Shown in pieces: positions 36,529-45,751 of a stretch of DNA of 64,000 bases. The position numbers and the translations under genes were made by a program. The notes beneath the pieces are model-generated. The model was not told the origin of the DNA, ran no database searches, and worked only from the letters and a program-made list of their open reading frames with translations. Origin of the DNA: Rhizobium sp. SG_E_25_P2 (GTDB lineage Bacteria > Pseudomonadota > Alphaproteobacteria > Rhizobiales > Rhizobiaceae); assembly GCF_029892285.1 (NCBI RefSeq), contig NZ_JARXVM010000002.1:62001-126000 (forward strand), in the 5' to 3' direction. Numbering within the stretch: position 1 is the stretch's first letter; each line of letters opens with the position of its first letter.

Positions 36529-37533
36529 ATGAACGGGGTGGTTCTCAAGGACATCAAGAAGTCTTATGGCGCGATCAAGGTGATCCATGGCGTCGATCTT
36601 GAGGTCAATAAAGGCGAATTCGTCGTCTTCGTCGGTCCCTCGGGCTGCGGGAAATCGACGCTGTTGCGCATGATCGCGGGCCTTGAAGACATCTCCTCTG
36701 GCGAGATGTTCATTGATGGCGAGCTGGTCAATGACGTGCCGCCCTCCAAGCGCGGCATCGCCATGGTGTTCCAGTCCTATGCGCTCTATCCGCATATGAC
36801 CGTCTATGACAACATGGCCTTCGGCATGCGTATCGCCAAGGCCTCGCAGGCCGAGATCGACAAGCGGGTGCGTGGCGCGGCCGACATATTGCAACTCACG
36901 CCCTATCTCGACCGTTTGCCCAAGGCGCTTTCCGGCGGTCAGCGTCAGCGCGTCGCCATCGGCCGCGCCATCGTGCGCAATCCCAAGGTCTTCCTGTTCG
37001 ACGAGCCGCTGTCGAACCTGGATGCGGCGCTGCGCGTCGCCACCCGTATCGAGATCGCCAAGCTGCATGAGAGCATGTCGGATGCGATCATGATCTATGT
37101 GACGCATGACCAGGTTGAAGCGATGACGCTGGCCGACCGCATCGTCGTGCTCTCGGCCGGCAAGATTGAGCAGGTCGGCACGCCCTTGGAGCTCTATGAA
37201 AATCCGCAATCGCTGTTTGTCGCCGGCTTCATCGGCTCGCCCAAGATGAACCTTCTGGGCGGCAAGCTCGCCGAACCCTTTGGCTGCACGACCATCGGCG
37301 TGCGCCCTGAGCATCTGGATGTCGTCGAGAGCGGCGGCCAGTGGGGCGGCAAGGTGATTCATACCGAAAAGCTCGGCGCGGATTCCTATCTCTATCTTGA
37401 GATCGGCGCCGACGAGCCGCTCACCGTGCGCGAGAACGGGACCACCCGCTACAATACCGGCGATACGGTGTCGGTGAAGGCGCAGGAGGGCAAGATGCAC
37501 CGCTTCGGCGCCGACGGTCGGCCCGTCGCCTGA
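36529..37533 (+). CDS. aglK: Alpha-glucoside ABC transporter ATPase
   Basis: 334 residues, MalK/UgpC type. Walker [10 protein letters not shown] (36-44), Q-loop [11 protein letters not shown], signature LSGGQRQR, Walker [13 protein letters not shown], switch His in YVTHDQVEA, and a C-terminal TOBE regulatory domain (about 240-334). GAGGGAGC precedes the ATG. In the classical operon an alpha-glucosidase gene lies between aglG and aglK, but here aglK follows aglG directly. Confidence 0.93.
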   Translation: MNGVVLKDIKKSYGAIKVIHGVDLEVNKGEFVVFVGPSGCGKSTLLRMIAGLEDISSGEMFIDGELVNDVPPSKRGIAMVFQSYALYPHMTVYDNMAFGMRIAKASQAEIDKRVRGAADILQLTPYLDRLPKALSGGQRQRVAIGRAIVRNPKVFLFDEPLSNLDAALRVATRIEIAKLHESMSDAIMIYVTHDQVEAMTLADRIVVLSAGKIEQVGTPLELYENPQSLFVAGFIGSPKMNLLGGKLAEPFGCTTIGVRPEHLDVVESGGQWGGKVIHTEKLGADSYLYLEIGADEPLTVRENGTTRYNTGDTVSVKAQEGKMHRFGADGRPVA

Positions 37534-37619
37534 GGCTGGATTGACTGTTTGGGGCGCATGCGCCACATCCTTGCACAGGATCGCGCCTGATGCGGCGCGA
37601 CACTGTCATGGAGCCTCGC

Positions 37620-38786
37620 ATGCCCGCCTTCAATCCTCTTGTCGCCCGTCTGTCGCCGCCGCCGATCCCCTCCGTGCTTGCCTGGGCGCAGGCCTATGAC
37701 GGCTCGCGCGGGCCGAAGATCGATCTCAGCCAGGCGGTGCCGGGCTATCCGCCGCACCCGGATATGTTGACGTGGCTCTCGGAAGCCGCAGGCTCGGCAG
37801 CCTATACCGGTTATGGCGCGATCGAGGGCGAGGATGCGCTGCGGCAGGCCTATGCAGCCCATGTCGCCAGCCTCTATGGCGTCGATGTGACGGCTGACAA
37901 TGTCCACATCACCTCGGGCGCCAATCAGGCTTTCCTCTGCGCCGCCATGGCGGTGGCCGGACCGGGTGACGCGATCGCGCTGACGCGGCCTTTCTATTTC
38001 AACATGGAAACCACGCTCGCCATGCTCGGCATCAGCGTCAAGACGGTGGCCTGCCGACAGGAGAACGGGTTTCTGCCCGATGTCGCCGATGTCGAGGCGG
38101 TGCTGAAAACCGGCGTGAAGGCGTTTGCGGTGGTGAGCCCGAACAATCCCACCGGCGCCGTCTATCCCGCCGATCTGCTCGCGGAGATCTTCGGGCTTTG
38201 CCGCAAGCATGACGCCTGGCTGATTCTGGATGAGACCTATCGCGATTTCATCGATGGCGAAGCAGCCCCGCATGGGCTGATGTCGGTCGAGAACTGGGAG
38301 GAGGGGCTGATCCTCACCTATAGTTTTTCGAAATCCTATTGCATTCCCGGCCATCGGCTCGGCGCGGTCATGGGCGGGCCTGGGCTCGTCGATCAGGTCG
38401 CCAAGGTGATGGACAATCTGCAGATCTGCGCGCCCCGCGCCGCCCAGGCCGCGCTCGCAAAGGCCATTCCGGCGCTGGCCGATTGGCGGAGAGCCAACAA
38501 GGCGGAGATTTCCCGGCGTGTCGAGGCGTTGAAGACGGTCATGCAAGCTTTGCCGGATTGGTCGCTCGACGCCATCGGCGCCTATTTCGCCTATATCCGT
38601 CATCCCTTTACCGGCCAGCCCTCCGAGCGAGTTGCGGAGAAACTGGCGCGGGAGGCGGGGATCGTCTGCCTGCCGGGGATCTATTTCGGTGAAGGCCAGG
38701 ACAACCACCTGCGCTTCGCCTTCGCCAATGCGGACGCCCAGACGATCAGCCTGTTGACCGAGCGGCTTAAGGACTTCCGGCTCTAG
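37620..38786 (+). CDS. Class I/II PLP-dependent aminotransferase
   Basis: 388 residues from the ATG at 37620, which has GGAG seven bases upstream. The PLP lysine is in SFSKSYCIPGHRLG, the PLP Asp region is ILDETYRDF and the substrate Asn in VSPNNPTGAVYP. It resembles fold-I aspartate-type aminotransferases; substrate unknown. It follows aglK by 86 bases and may be read through from it, though no functional link to sugar uptake is obvious. Confidence 0.88.
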   Translation: MPAFNPLVARLSPPPIPSVLAWAQAYDGSRGPKIDLSQAVPGYPPHPDMLTWLSEAAGSAAYTGYGAIEGEDALRQAYAAHVASLYGVDVTADNVHITSGANQAFLCAAMAVAGPGDAIALTRPFYFNMETTLAMLGISVKTVACRQENGFLPDVADVEAVLKTGVKAFAVVSPNNPTGAVYPADLLAEIFGLCRKHDAWLILDETYRDFIDGEAAPHGLMSVENWEEGLILTYSFSKSYCIPGHRLGAVMGGPGLVDQVAKVMDNLQICAPRAAQAALAKAIPALADWRRANKAEISRRVEALKTVMQALPDWSLDAIGAYFAYIRHPFTGQPSERVAEKLAREAGIVCLPGIYFGEGQDNHLRFAFANADAQTISLLTERLKDFRL

Positions 38787-38797
38787 AACCGGAAGTC
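38772..38797. terminator. Hairpin overlapping the aminotransferase stop
   Basis: GACTTCCGG and CCGGAAGTC form a perfect 9-bp stem with an 8-base loop that contains the TAG stop codon. It lies between convergent genes; no T-tract follows. Confidence 0.55.
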
Positions 38798-38814
38798 ATC
38801 GCTTACCTGTTTGT

Positions 38815-40359
38815 TCAGCAATAGATCTGCCAGCGCTCGCGAATGGCCTGATCGGCGATCGGGTCGATCAGGCTCGGAGCGGCGTCGCGGAGAATGCGGT
38901 TCTTGCGCTCGATCGCCTTTTGCACGAGGTCGGGACGGCCGAGTTCGACCCATTCCTTCGGGCTCGAACGGTTGGCGACGGCAGGATAGACATATTCGGT
39001 CTGCATCACTTGCAGCGTCTGTTCATGGCCGAGATAATGGCCGGGGCCTTCCAGGCAGACCGATTTCATCGTGTCGATCGACACGGAATCCTCGGTCACG
39101 TCGATGCCGCGCACGCAGCGTTGCACCTGGCCGAGCATGTCATCGCCCAGCACCAGCGATTCCAGGCAGAAGCCGAGCAGTGAGGCGTGCATGCCGACCG
39201 ATTCATAGACCATGTTGAGGCCTGAGAGACCGGCGAGCACATTGAGGATGCCCTGTTCCCAGCCCGCCTGCATGTCAGGCAGCTTGGAATCCGACATGCC
39301 GCCGGCAGCGCCGCCCGGCAGGCCGTAGAAATGGTGCATCTGGGCGCAGCCGGCCGACAGCAGTCCCTGTTCGCCCGAGCCGCCCGACATCGCGCCGGTG
39401 CGTAGATCCGACACGAAAGGCCAGGTTCCGAAGATGGCGGGATGGCCCGGCGCCATGGCGTTGACATAGACGACGCCCGCCAGGCATTCCGCCACCGCCT
39501 GCACGATGGCGGTTGCGAGCGGCGCGGGCGCGGTAGCGCCGGCTTGGCCCGCCGACAGGAGCAGAATGGGCATCCCCTCGCGGATGCAATGCTCCATGGT
39601 CTGGCAGCTTTCGGTGGCGAATTTCATCGGCGGAACGACGAAGCAGTTGGAATTCGACACGAAGGGTCTGGCGCGCCACTGATCCTCGCTGCCGGCGATC
39701 ATATGCAGCATCTCGAAACCGTCCCCCACATGGGAAGGGTCAGAGAAGCTGGTGCCGACATGCTTGCTCGTGCCGGCGCAGCAGGCGTAAAGCGTGTTCA
39801 TGTCCATCAGCAGATTGTCGGTGACATCACGGCAGACCATGGCGCGCTGGAAGAAATGGATATTGTCGAGGTGATGCACGAGCCTGGAGGCGTCGAGCAG
39901 ATCCTTTGAGGTGGATTCACGATATTCGCGTTTTTCGACATCCACGACATGCACAGCCGCGCCGGCGGTGCCGAAATAGGTGCGGGTGCCCGAAAGCTGC
40001 ATGTCGTATTTCGCATCGCGGCCGAACAGCGTGATGTCGCGGGCGGCGAGCGCCAGCATATCCTCGACCAGCGCGCGCGGAAAGCGCAGGCGGCCATCGA
40101 CGCCCAACACCGCGCCGGCCCGGGTCATGACCTCCACGCCCGTCTCCGGCGCCTGCGACAGGCCGATGACTTCAAGCGCCTCGAGCGCCGCTTCATGGAT
40201 GCGCTGGACGCCGGCGTCGGTCAGCGGCTTGTATTGCCCGCCTGACAGGCCGGGACGGATCGGCCGGAGATTATCGGCAAGAGGGGCTGCGCGTTGGGCG
40301 ACGCGGGCGGCGCGGCCTCCGGCTCTTCGCGATGCGGACACGGTGCAGACATCATCCAT
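38815..40359 (-). CDS. MttB (trimethylamine methyltransferase) superfamily protein, non-pyrrolysine
   Basis: 514 residues from the ATG at 40359 after GGGAGG. The whole length matches the MttB TIM-barrel family (YKPLTDAGVQRIHEAALEAL, YFGTAGAAVHVVD, AGCAQMHHFYGLP). There is no in-frame amber codon, so it belongs to the non-Pyl branch, whose studied members demethylate glycine betaine, proline betaine or carnitine with a corrinoid partner. No corrinoid protein is encoded nearby. Its closeness to the carnitine operon suggests a quaternary amine substrate; this is inference. Confidence 0.88.
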   Translation of the reverse strand: MDDVCTVSASRRAGGRAARVAQRAAPLADNLRPIRPGLSGGQYKPLTDAGVQRIHEAALEALEVIGLSQAPETGVEVMTRAGAVLGVDGRLRFPRALVEDMLALAARDITLFGRDAKYDMQLSGTRTYFGTAGAAVHVVDVEKREYRESTSKDLLDASRLVHHLDNIHFFQRAMVCRDVTDNLLMDMNTLYACCAGTSKHVGTSFSDPSHVGDGFEMLHMIAGSEDQWRARPFVSNSNCFVVPPMKFATESCQTMEHCIREGMPILLLSAGQAGATAPAPLATAIVQAVAECLAGVVYVNAMAPGHPAIFGTWPFVSDLRTGAMSGGSGEQGLLSAGCAQMHHFYGLPGGAAGGMSDSKLPDMQAGWEQGILNVLAGLSGLNMVYESVGMHASLLGFCLESLVLGDDMLGQVQRCVRGIDVTEDSVSIDTMKSVCLEGPGHYLGHEQTLQVMQTEYVYPAVANRSSPKEWVELGRPDLVQKAIERKNRILRDAAPSLIDPIADQAIRERWQIYC

Positions 40360-40587
40360 GAAAACCTCCCTTGCGCCTGAACGGCGCGCTCCCATGCTGG
40401 GGATTCCAGCGCGAACGCGGCAAACGCGCAATCAAAGGAAAAAGCGCCAATGCAGTGCTAGAATTTGTGCGTTCGGGGTAAATTTGGCTTTATGCAAAAA
40501 TTCGACGATGTCTCAGAAGGTTTATTCTTTGGTTGCCGCACAGGGCGAGGGACGTAAGATTTCCGGCAACAGCAGGAGAACATCTAT

Positions 40588-41493
40588 ATGCGTTACGCCT
40601 TTATCGGCCTTGGTCATCTCGGCCGCAACCTCGCCTCGTCCCTCCGTCGCGCCGGTTTCGATGTCGTCGTCAACGATATCGACCCCAAATGCGCCGAGAC
40701 GCTCATCGCCGATGGCGCCGAATGGGCTGCGACGCCTGAGGAGGCGGCGCGCAAGAGCGATGCGGTGATCACCTGTCTGCCGTCGCCGAAAGTGTCGGAA
40801 CTGGTGCTGACCGGCGAAACCGGCATTCTCAAGGGCGCGCGTTCTGGCCAGACCTGGATCGAGATGAGCACGCTAAGCTCTGAAGATGTCGAGCGGTTGT
40901 CGGCGATCGCCGCCCGGACGGGCGTCCGGATGATGGAGAGCCCTGTCACCGGCGGCGTGCACAAAGCGGCAAGCGGCGAAATCACCGTCATCGCCGGCGG
41001 CGACAAGGATCTCTTCGATCTACATCGCCCGGCGCTTGAGGCCATGGGCGGCGATATTTTCCATGCCGGCCCGCTCGGCAAGGCGGCGGTGATCAAGGTG
41101 ATCACCAACATGCTCGCCTTCATCCACCTCATCGCCACGGGCGAAGCGCTGATGCTGGCCAAGCGCGGCGGCATCGACCTCACCGACGCCTTCAACATCA
41201 TCAAGGCGTCCTCGGGCAACAGTTTCGTGCATGAGACCGAGGGCCAGGTGATCCTGAACGGCAGCTACAACATCAATTTCACCATGGATCTCGCCATCAA
41301 GGATCTCGGTTTTGCGCTGGGCTTCGGCAAGGAATTCGGTGTGCCGCTCGATCTCGCCAGCCACGCCATGCAGACCTTCATCCGCGCCAAGTCGCTTTAT
41401 GGCGGCCAAGCCTGGTCGTCGCAGGTGGTGAAGCTGCTGGAAGACGCCACCGGCACCGATTTGCGGGCGCCGGGCTTTCCAGAGGAGCTCTGA
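40588..41493 (+). CDS. NAD(P)-dependent beta-hydroxyacid dehydrogenase (HIBADH family)
   Basis: 301 residues. Rossmann motif FIGLGHLGRNLASSL near the N-terminus, substrate motif ESPVTGGVHKAASGE and the catalytic Lys region LGKAAVIKVITNML are intact. The family oxidises 3-hydroxyisobutyrate, tartronate semialdehyde and similar acids; the exact substrate is unclear. GCAGGAG precedes the ATG at 40588. It is divergent from the MttB-family gene, with 228 bases between them, and is followed eight bases later by a LysR regulator. Confidence 0.9.
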   Translation: MRYAFIGLGHLGRNLASSLRRAGFDVVVNDIDPKCAETLIADGAEWAATPEEAARKSDAVITCLPSPKVSELVLTGETGILKGARSGQTWIEMSTLSSEDVERLSAIAARTGVRMMESPVTGGVHKAASGEITVIAGGDKDLFDLHRPALEAMGGDIFHAGPLGKAAVIKVITNMLAFIHLIATGEALMLAKRGGIDLTDAFNIIKASSGNSFVHETEGQVILNGSYNINFTMDLAIKDLGFALGFGKEFGVPLDLASHAMQTFIRAKSLYGGQAWSSQVVKLLEDATGTDLRAPGFPEEL

Positions 41494-41501
41494 TTGTTGG
41501 T

Positions 41502-42479
41502 ATGAGCTTGCAAAAGCGGCGCGTGCGGCTAGAACAGGACGAACCCAAGCCGCGCGTGCCTCCCATGTCCGAACAATCCCCGTTTGCCGGTTATCAGCTC
41601 CCGCCGCTTGCCTGGCTGCGCGCCTTCGAGGCGGCGGCGCGGCATGAGAGCTTCACGCTGGCCGCGACCGAGCTGAGCCTCACCCAGGCGGCGGTGTCGC
41701 ATCAGGTGCGGTCGCTGGAAAAGCATCTCGGCGTCACCTTGTTCGAGCGCCTGCCGCGCAGTCTGCGCCTGACGGAAAAGGGCGCCGCCTATCTGCCGCC
41801 ACTGCGCAACAGTTTCGACGAATTGGCGGCGGCGACCGCCGGACTTTTTGGTCCTGTCGGTAAGAGAAATCTTACATTGAGGGTGCCGATTTCTTTCATG
41901 GCGCTGTGGCTGGCGCCGCGGTTGCCGAAATTCGTGGCGCAATGGCCGGATATTTCGCTGCGCATATCCACCGTCGTCTGGGCGCCGGCGGCGAGCGACG
42001 ATGTCGCCGATGTCGATATACGCTTCGGCGACGGCCGCTGGCCCGGGCTGAAAACACAGCTCCTGATGCGGCAGCCGGCGATCGTGGTTGCCGCCCCGCA
42101 TCTGATCCAAGGCGAAGACGACGCCGAGCGCATGCGCGCTCTGCTTGACGCGCCTTCGCTTATCCATGTGACGGGCTATGAAAATCTCTGGCAGCGTTTC
42201 CTGAAAGTGATCGGCATCACTCTGCCCGCCTCTGCCGGCATCAATGTCGATACGACGATTTCGGCGCTGGAAATGGCCGCCGCCGGTCTCGGGCCGGCGC
42301 TGATCCAGTCAGATCTTGCCGAGCCTTTTCTCAGAAGCGGGCGATTGGCCCGGGCGCTGGACGCCACCATCGCACTTGAGGAAGCGCATTACATCGTGCA
42401 GCCGGAAAGCCAGCGGCGCGTAAGGCCCGAGGCGCTCTTGTTTCGCGACTGGCTTGCGAAGGAAGCGTCCGGCGGCTGA
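41502..42479 (+). CDS. LysR regulator, GcvA-like
   Basis: 325 residues from 41502; an ATG at 41565 (MSEQSPFAGYQLPPL) is an alternative and may be the true start, since homologues begin near LPPLAWLRAFEAAARH. LysR helix: ELSLTQAAVSHQVRSLEKHL; effector domain from about residue 110. The GcvA group commonly controls amino-acid or amine catabolism. It follows the HIBADH gene by eight bases and is convergent with the carnitine operon. Confidence 0.88.
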   Translation: MSLQKRRVRLEQDEPKPRVPPMSEQSPFAGYQLPPLAWLRAFEAAARHESFTLAATELSLTQAAVSHQVRSLEKHLGVTLFERLPRSLRLTEKGAAYLPPLRNSFDELAAATAGLFGPVGKRNLTLRVPISFMALWLAPRLPKFVAQWPDISLRISTVVWAPAASDDVADVDIRFGDGRWPGLKTQLLMRQPAIVVAAPHLIQGEDDAERMRALLDAPSLIHVTGYENLWQRFLKVIGITLPASAGINVDTTISALEMAAAGLGPALIQSDLAEPFLRSGRLARALDATIALEEAHYIVQPESQRRVRPEALLFRDWLAKEASGG

Positions 42480-42512
42480 CGCACAAAAGGCTGACAGCCG
42501 CCGGCTTTCGTC

Positions 42513-43298
42513 TCAGCGACCCTTCCAGACCGGGTCGCGCTTTTCGGTAAAGGCGCGGGCGCCTTCGAGATTGTCTTCGCTGCCATAGAGCACATCCACC
42601 GTCTTCAGCTGGCGGCGCGTGATCTTGTTCATCGTGTCCTGGAATTTCGCGCCTTCGGCCTCGCGCACCACTTCCTTGATGGCGGCATAGACCAGCGGCG
42701 GGCCGCTTTCGAGCAGGCGGGCGAGTTCCCAAGTGCGCTCCATCAACCGATCAGCGGCGAGGATCTCGTTGACGAAGCCCCAGCGATGCGCCTCCTGCGC
42801 ATCCAGCCAGCGGCCGGTGAACAGCATGTCCATGGCGATGTGATAGGGAATGCGCTTGGGCAGCTTGATGGAGGCTGCGTCGGCGACCGTACCGGAGCGG
42901 ATTTCCGGCAGCGCGAAGGTTGCGTGTTCAGCGGCCAGAATCATGTCTGTCGACAGGGCGATTTCCAGCCCGCCGCCGCAGCAGATGCCGTTGATGGCGG
43001 CAATGATCGGCTTGTTGAGATCGCGCAATTCCTGCATGCCGCCAAAGCCGCCGACGCCGTAATCGCCATCCACCGCGTCGCCGGCGGCGGCGGCCTTCAG
43101 ATCCCAGCCGGGGCAGAAGAATTTCGGGCCGGAGCCGGTGATGATGGCGACGCGCAAGCTCTCGTCATCGCGGAAATCGGCAAAGATCTGGCCCATGATG
43201 CGGGAGGTGATCAGATCGATGGCGTTGGCCTTGGGCCGGTCGATGGTGACTTCCAGAATGCCGCCCTCGCGGCGGGTTTTGATGGGGGTGTCGGTCAT
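42513..43298 (-). CDS. Enoyl-CoA hydratase family protein, crotonobetainyl-CoA hydratase-like
   Basis: 261 residues, crotonase fold. The oxyanion-hole segments are PGWDLKAAAAGD and NGICCGGGLEIALS; the acidic active-site position appears as ALPEIRSG. The position in a carnitine gene cluster and resemblance to CaiD suggest hydration of crotonobetainyl-CoA to carnitinyl-CoA. It is last in the operon, after the CoA ligase gene. The ATG at 43298 is chosen because upstream codons lie in a repeat. Confidence 0.88.
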   Translation of the reverse strand: MTDTPIKTRREGGILEVTIDRPKANAIDLITSRIMGQIFADFRDDESLRVAIITGSGPKFFCPGWDLKAAAAGDAVDGDYGVGGFGGMQELRDLNKPIIAAINGICCGGGLEIALSTDMILAAEHATFALPEIRSGTVADAASIKLPKRIPYHIAMDMLFTGRWLDAQEAHRWGFVNEILAADRLMERTWELARLLESGPPLVYAAIKEVVREAEGAKFQDTMNKITRRQLKTVDVLYGSEDNLEGARAFTEKRDPVWKGR

Positions 43299-43325
43299 GT
43301 TTGTTCTCCTCATTGGTGGGACTGA

Positions 43326-43482
43326 GACCCCGCCCCAAACCCCTCCCCACAAGGGGGAGGGGCTTAACCTGCAGGGCCGCCGCCGCGTTCGTCAACCTTG
43401 TATCTGATGCAGCCTGTGTTTGAGGCGAAGCCGCGCCACGCGTTAGCCCCTCCCCCTTGTGGGGAGGGGATGGGGCGGGGTC
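43326..43482. repeat. Mosaic palindromic repeat between hydratase and CoA ligase genes
   Basis: Inverted copies of the CCCCTCCCCACAAGGGGGAG unit with an adjoining ACCCCGCCCC extension at 43326-43366 and 43446-43482, about 80 bases apart. The transcript can fold into a very long hairpin. Confidence 0.85.
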
Positions 43483-43485
43483 TTC

Positions 43486-45549
43486 TTATTCCGCCCTCAC
43501 GCTCACCAGCGCATCCGCCGCGACCACGCCCTCCGGCAGCGCCATCAGCGGGTTTATGTCCAGCTCCTCGATCGTTGCCGAATGGGCGATGACGAAATCG
43601 GCGGCGGCGGCGATGGCGTCGATGAGCGCGGGCATGTCGGCCTTGGCCTGGCCGCGATAGCCGTTCAGAAGCTTGGCGATCTTGAGGCCCTGCAGCGCCC
43701 GCTCGATCTCGGCTTTGGTGGTCGGCAGGGTCAGCACGGCGCTGTCCTCGATCAGTTCCACCAGAATGCCGCCGGCGCCCACAGTCAGCACCGGGCCGAC
43801 GACCGCGTCGCGCATGGCGCCGATGATCAGTTCCGCCACCGGCTTGCTGGCCATCGCTTCCACCAGATAGCCCTGCGCCACCGACTGCATGGCCTGGGCC
43901 GCAGTCAGCACCTCAGCTCCGGTGCGAAGATTGAGTTTGACCGCACCGGCCTCGGTCTTGTGCGCCACGCCCGAGCCCTTGAGCGCCACGGGAAAGCCAA
44001 TCTCGGCGGCGGCTGACGCTGCAGCTTCGGGTGTGGCCGCGAACAGGCCCTTGGGGACCGGCAGGCCGAAGGGGGCGAGCGCCTGCTTGGAGTCATGCTC
44101 TGTCAGAGTCTTCGGTTCAATTTCGCTTACGGTTGTGTGCAGCAGCGGAAGCGGGGCAGGGCGCGACCAGGCGCGGTGGATGCGATGGGCGATCTCGACG
44201 GCCGCCAGGGCCTCGTTGATGCCGTAGAAGGCGCCGACGCCTTCCTGCATCAGCCTGATCGCCACGTCCTCGGGCAGATTTTCACCCATGGAGGCGACGA
44301 TGCCCGCATGGGCCCCGGTCGCCTGTTTGGCCGAGATCACCGCGTCTACCGTGGTGGTCCAGTCGGCCGGATCGCAGCGGTCGGAGCGGGGGAAATCGAG
44401 CACGATCAGATTGAGCGCGTAATCGCCCTGCATCATGGTCGAGAAGGCGGTCGTCTGCTTGTCGCAATTGCCCCAGACGAAGGTGTGGTAATCAAGCGGA
44501 TTGGAGAGCGTGACCATCTGGCCCAGCGTCTCGCGCAGCACGGGCAGTTGCTCAGGCTTCAGATCGCGGAAGACGATGTCGCGGTTTTCGCCGGCGTCGG
44601 CCACCAGCGAAGCCTCGCCGCCCGAGCAGCTCATCGAGGAGACGGTGTTGTCCGCAAGCGGGCCGAAGAGGTGCAAGAGTTTCAGGGTTTCGAGAAGTTC
44701 CGGCAGCGTGTCGACGCGGCCGATGCCGAGGCGGTCGAGCACGGCGGAGGAGACCTTGTCATTGCCGGCGAGCGAGGCGGTGTGGGACACGGTCGCCTTC
44801 TGCGCGGCTTCGGACTTGCCGACCTTCAGGGCGATCACCGGCTTCTTCAACTCGCGAGCGCGGCGGCCGAGCAGTTCCAGCGTCTCGATATCGTCGAAGC
44901 CTTCGATATGCAGGCCGACGGCGGTAACGCGCGGGTCTTCGAGCGCGGCGACGGCCAGAGCCGACAGCCCCGTCTGCGCCTGATTGCCCGCCGTCATCAG
45001 ATAGGCCAGCGGCAGACCGCGCGCCTGCATGGAAATGTTGCAGGCGATGTTGGAGCTTTGCGTCAGCACTGCCACGCCGCGTTCGGTTCTGACCATGCCA
45101 TGCTGATCGGGCCAGAGCAGTGCGCCGTCGAGCATATTGATGAAGCCGTAGCAATTGGGGCCGACCACGGCCATGTCGCCGGCGGCTTCCACCAGCTGCG
45201 CCTGCAACTCATGCCCATCCGGCAGTTCGACCACAGCTTCGGAAAAACCGGAGGCATAGCAGATTGCGCCGCCCGCGCCCCGGTCGCGCAATTGCCGCAT
45301 GATCTCGATGGTCAGCGTGCGGTTGACGCCGACAAAGGCGGCGTCGGGGGCGTCCGGAAGCTCCGCGACCGAGCGATAGCAGGGATAGCCATGCACCTCG
45401 TCTTTGGTAGGGTGGACGGGCCAGATCTCGCCCTGATAGCCCATTTTCTTGCATTGCTCGACGACGCGGCCGGCTTCCTTGCCGCCGAAGACGGCGATGG
45501 ATTTCGGGCGTATCAGGCGGGAGAGGGAGTTGGGGGAGAGTGATTTCAT
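43486..45549 (-). CDS. NDP-forming acyl-CoA synthetase (acetate-CoA ligase family)
   Basis: 687 residues from the ATG at 45549. Domain order: CoA-binding (about 10-135, PKSIAVFGGKEAG), succinyl-CoA ligase-like (about 150-440, including SHTASLAGND), and ATP-grasp (about 470-687, PVALKGSGVAHKTEAGAVKL). In the carnitine cluster it would activate gamma-butyrobetaine, crotonobetaine or carnitine to the CoA thioester, doing the job of the unrelated CaiC. Substrate is inferred from context. Confidence 0.88.
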   Translation of the reverse strand: MKSLSPNSLSRLIRPKSIAVFGGKEAGRVVEQCKKMGYQGEIWPVHPTKDEVHGYPCYRSVAELPDAPDAAFVGVNRTLTIEIMRQLRDRGAGGAICYASGFSEAVVELPDGHELQAQLVEAAGDMAVVGPNCYGFINMLDGALLWPDQHGMVRTERGVAVLTQSSNIACNISMQARGLPLAYLMTAGNQAQTGLSALAVAALEDPRVTAVGLHIEGFDDIETLELLGRRARELKKPVIALKVGKSEAAQKATVSHTASLAGNDKVSSAVLDRLGIGRVDTLPELLETLKLLHLFGPLADNTVSSMSCSGGEASLVADAGENRDIVFRDLKPEQLPVLRETLGQMVTLSNPLDYHTFVWGNCDKQTTAFSTMMQGDYALNLIVLDFPRSDRCDPADWTTTVDAVISAKQATGAHAGIVASMGENLPEDVAIRLMQEGVGAFYGINEALAAVEIAHRIHRAWSRPAPLPLLHTTVSEIEPKTLTEHDSKQALAPFGLPVPKGLFAATPEAAASAAAEIGFPVALKGSGVAHKTEAGAVKLNLRTGAEVLTAAQAMQSVAQGYLVEAMASKPVAELIIGAMRDAVVGPVLTVGAGGILVELIEDSAVLTLPTTKAEIERALQGLKIAKLLNGYRGQAKADMPALIDAIAAAADFVIAHSATIEELDINPLMALPEGVVAADALVSVRAE

Positions 45550-45569
45550 GACATCCTCAATTGAAATAG

Positions 45570-45729
45570 ACCCCGCCCCGAAACCCCTCCCCACAAGGGG
45601 GAGGGGCCAAACTGGAGCAGCCGCACTGATCCCGACTGGCCTTGCGACTTTTTGAAACAGTGATTGGGGCGAACGAGTGCAGCGGATTAAGCCCCTCCCC
45701 CTTGTGGGGAGGGGTTTGGGGCGGGGTCT
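45570..45729. repeat. Mosaic palindromic repeat between CoA ligase and acyl-CoA dehydrogenase genes
   Basis: Inverted units at 45570-45608 and 45691-45729, same sequence type as at 43326, separated by about 80 bases. Confidence 0.85.
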
Positions 45730-45751
45730 TTATGGAGCCCGCCATAAGACG

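Noticed and set aside
37553-37564. Palindrome GGCGCATGCGCC after aglK
   Set aside because: A short GC-rich self-complementary stretch without loop or T-tract; likely chance in GC-rich DNA.
38815-40359. Possible amber (pyrrolysine) codon in the MttB-family gene
   Set aside because: The frame is open from start to stop without TAG, so it is the non-pyrrolysine type.
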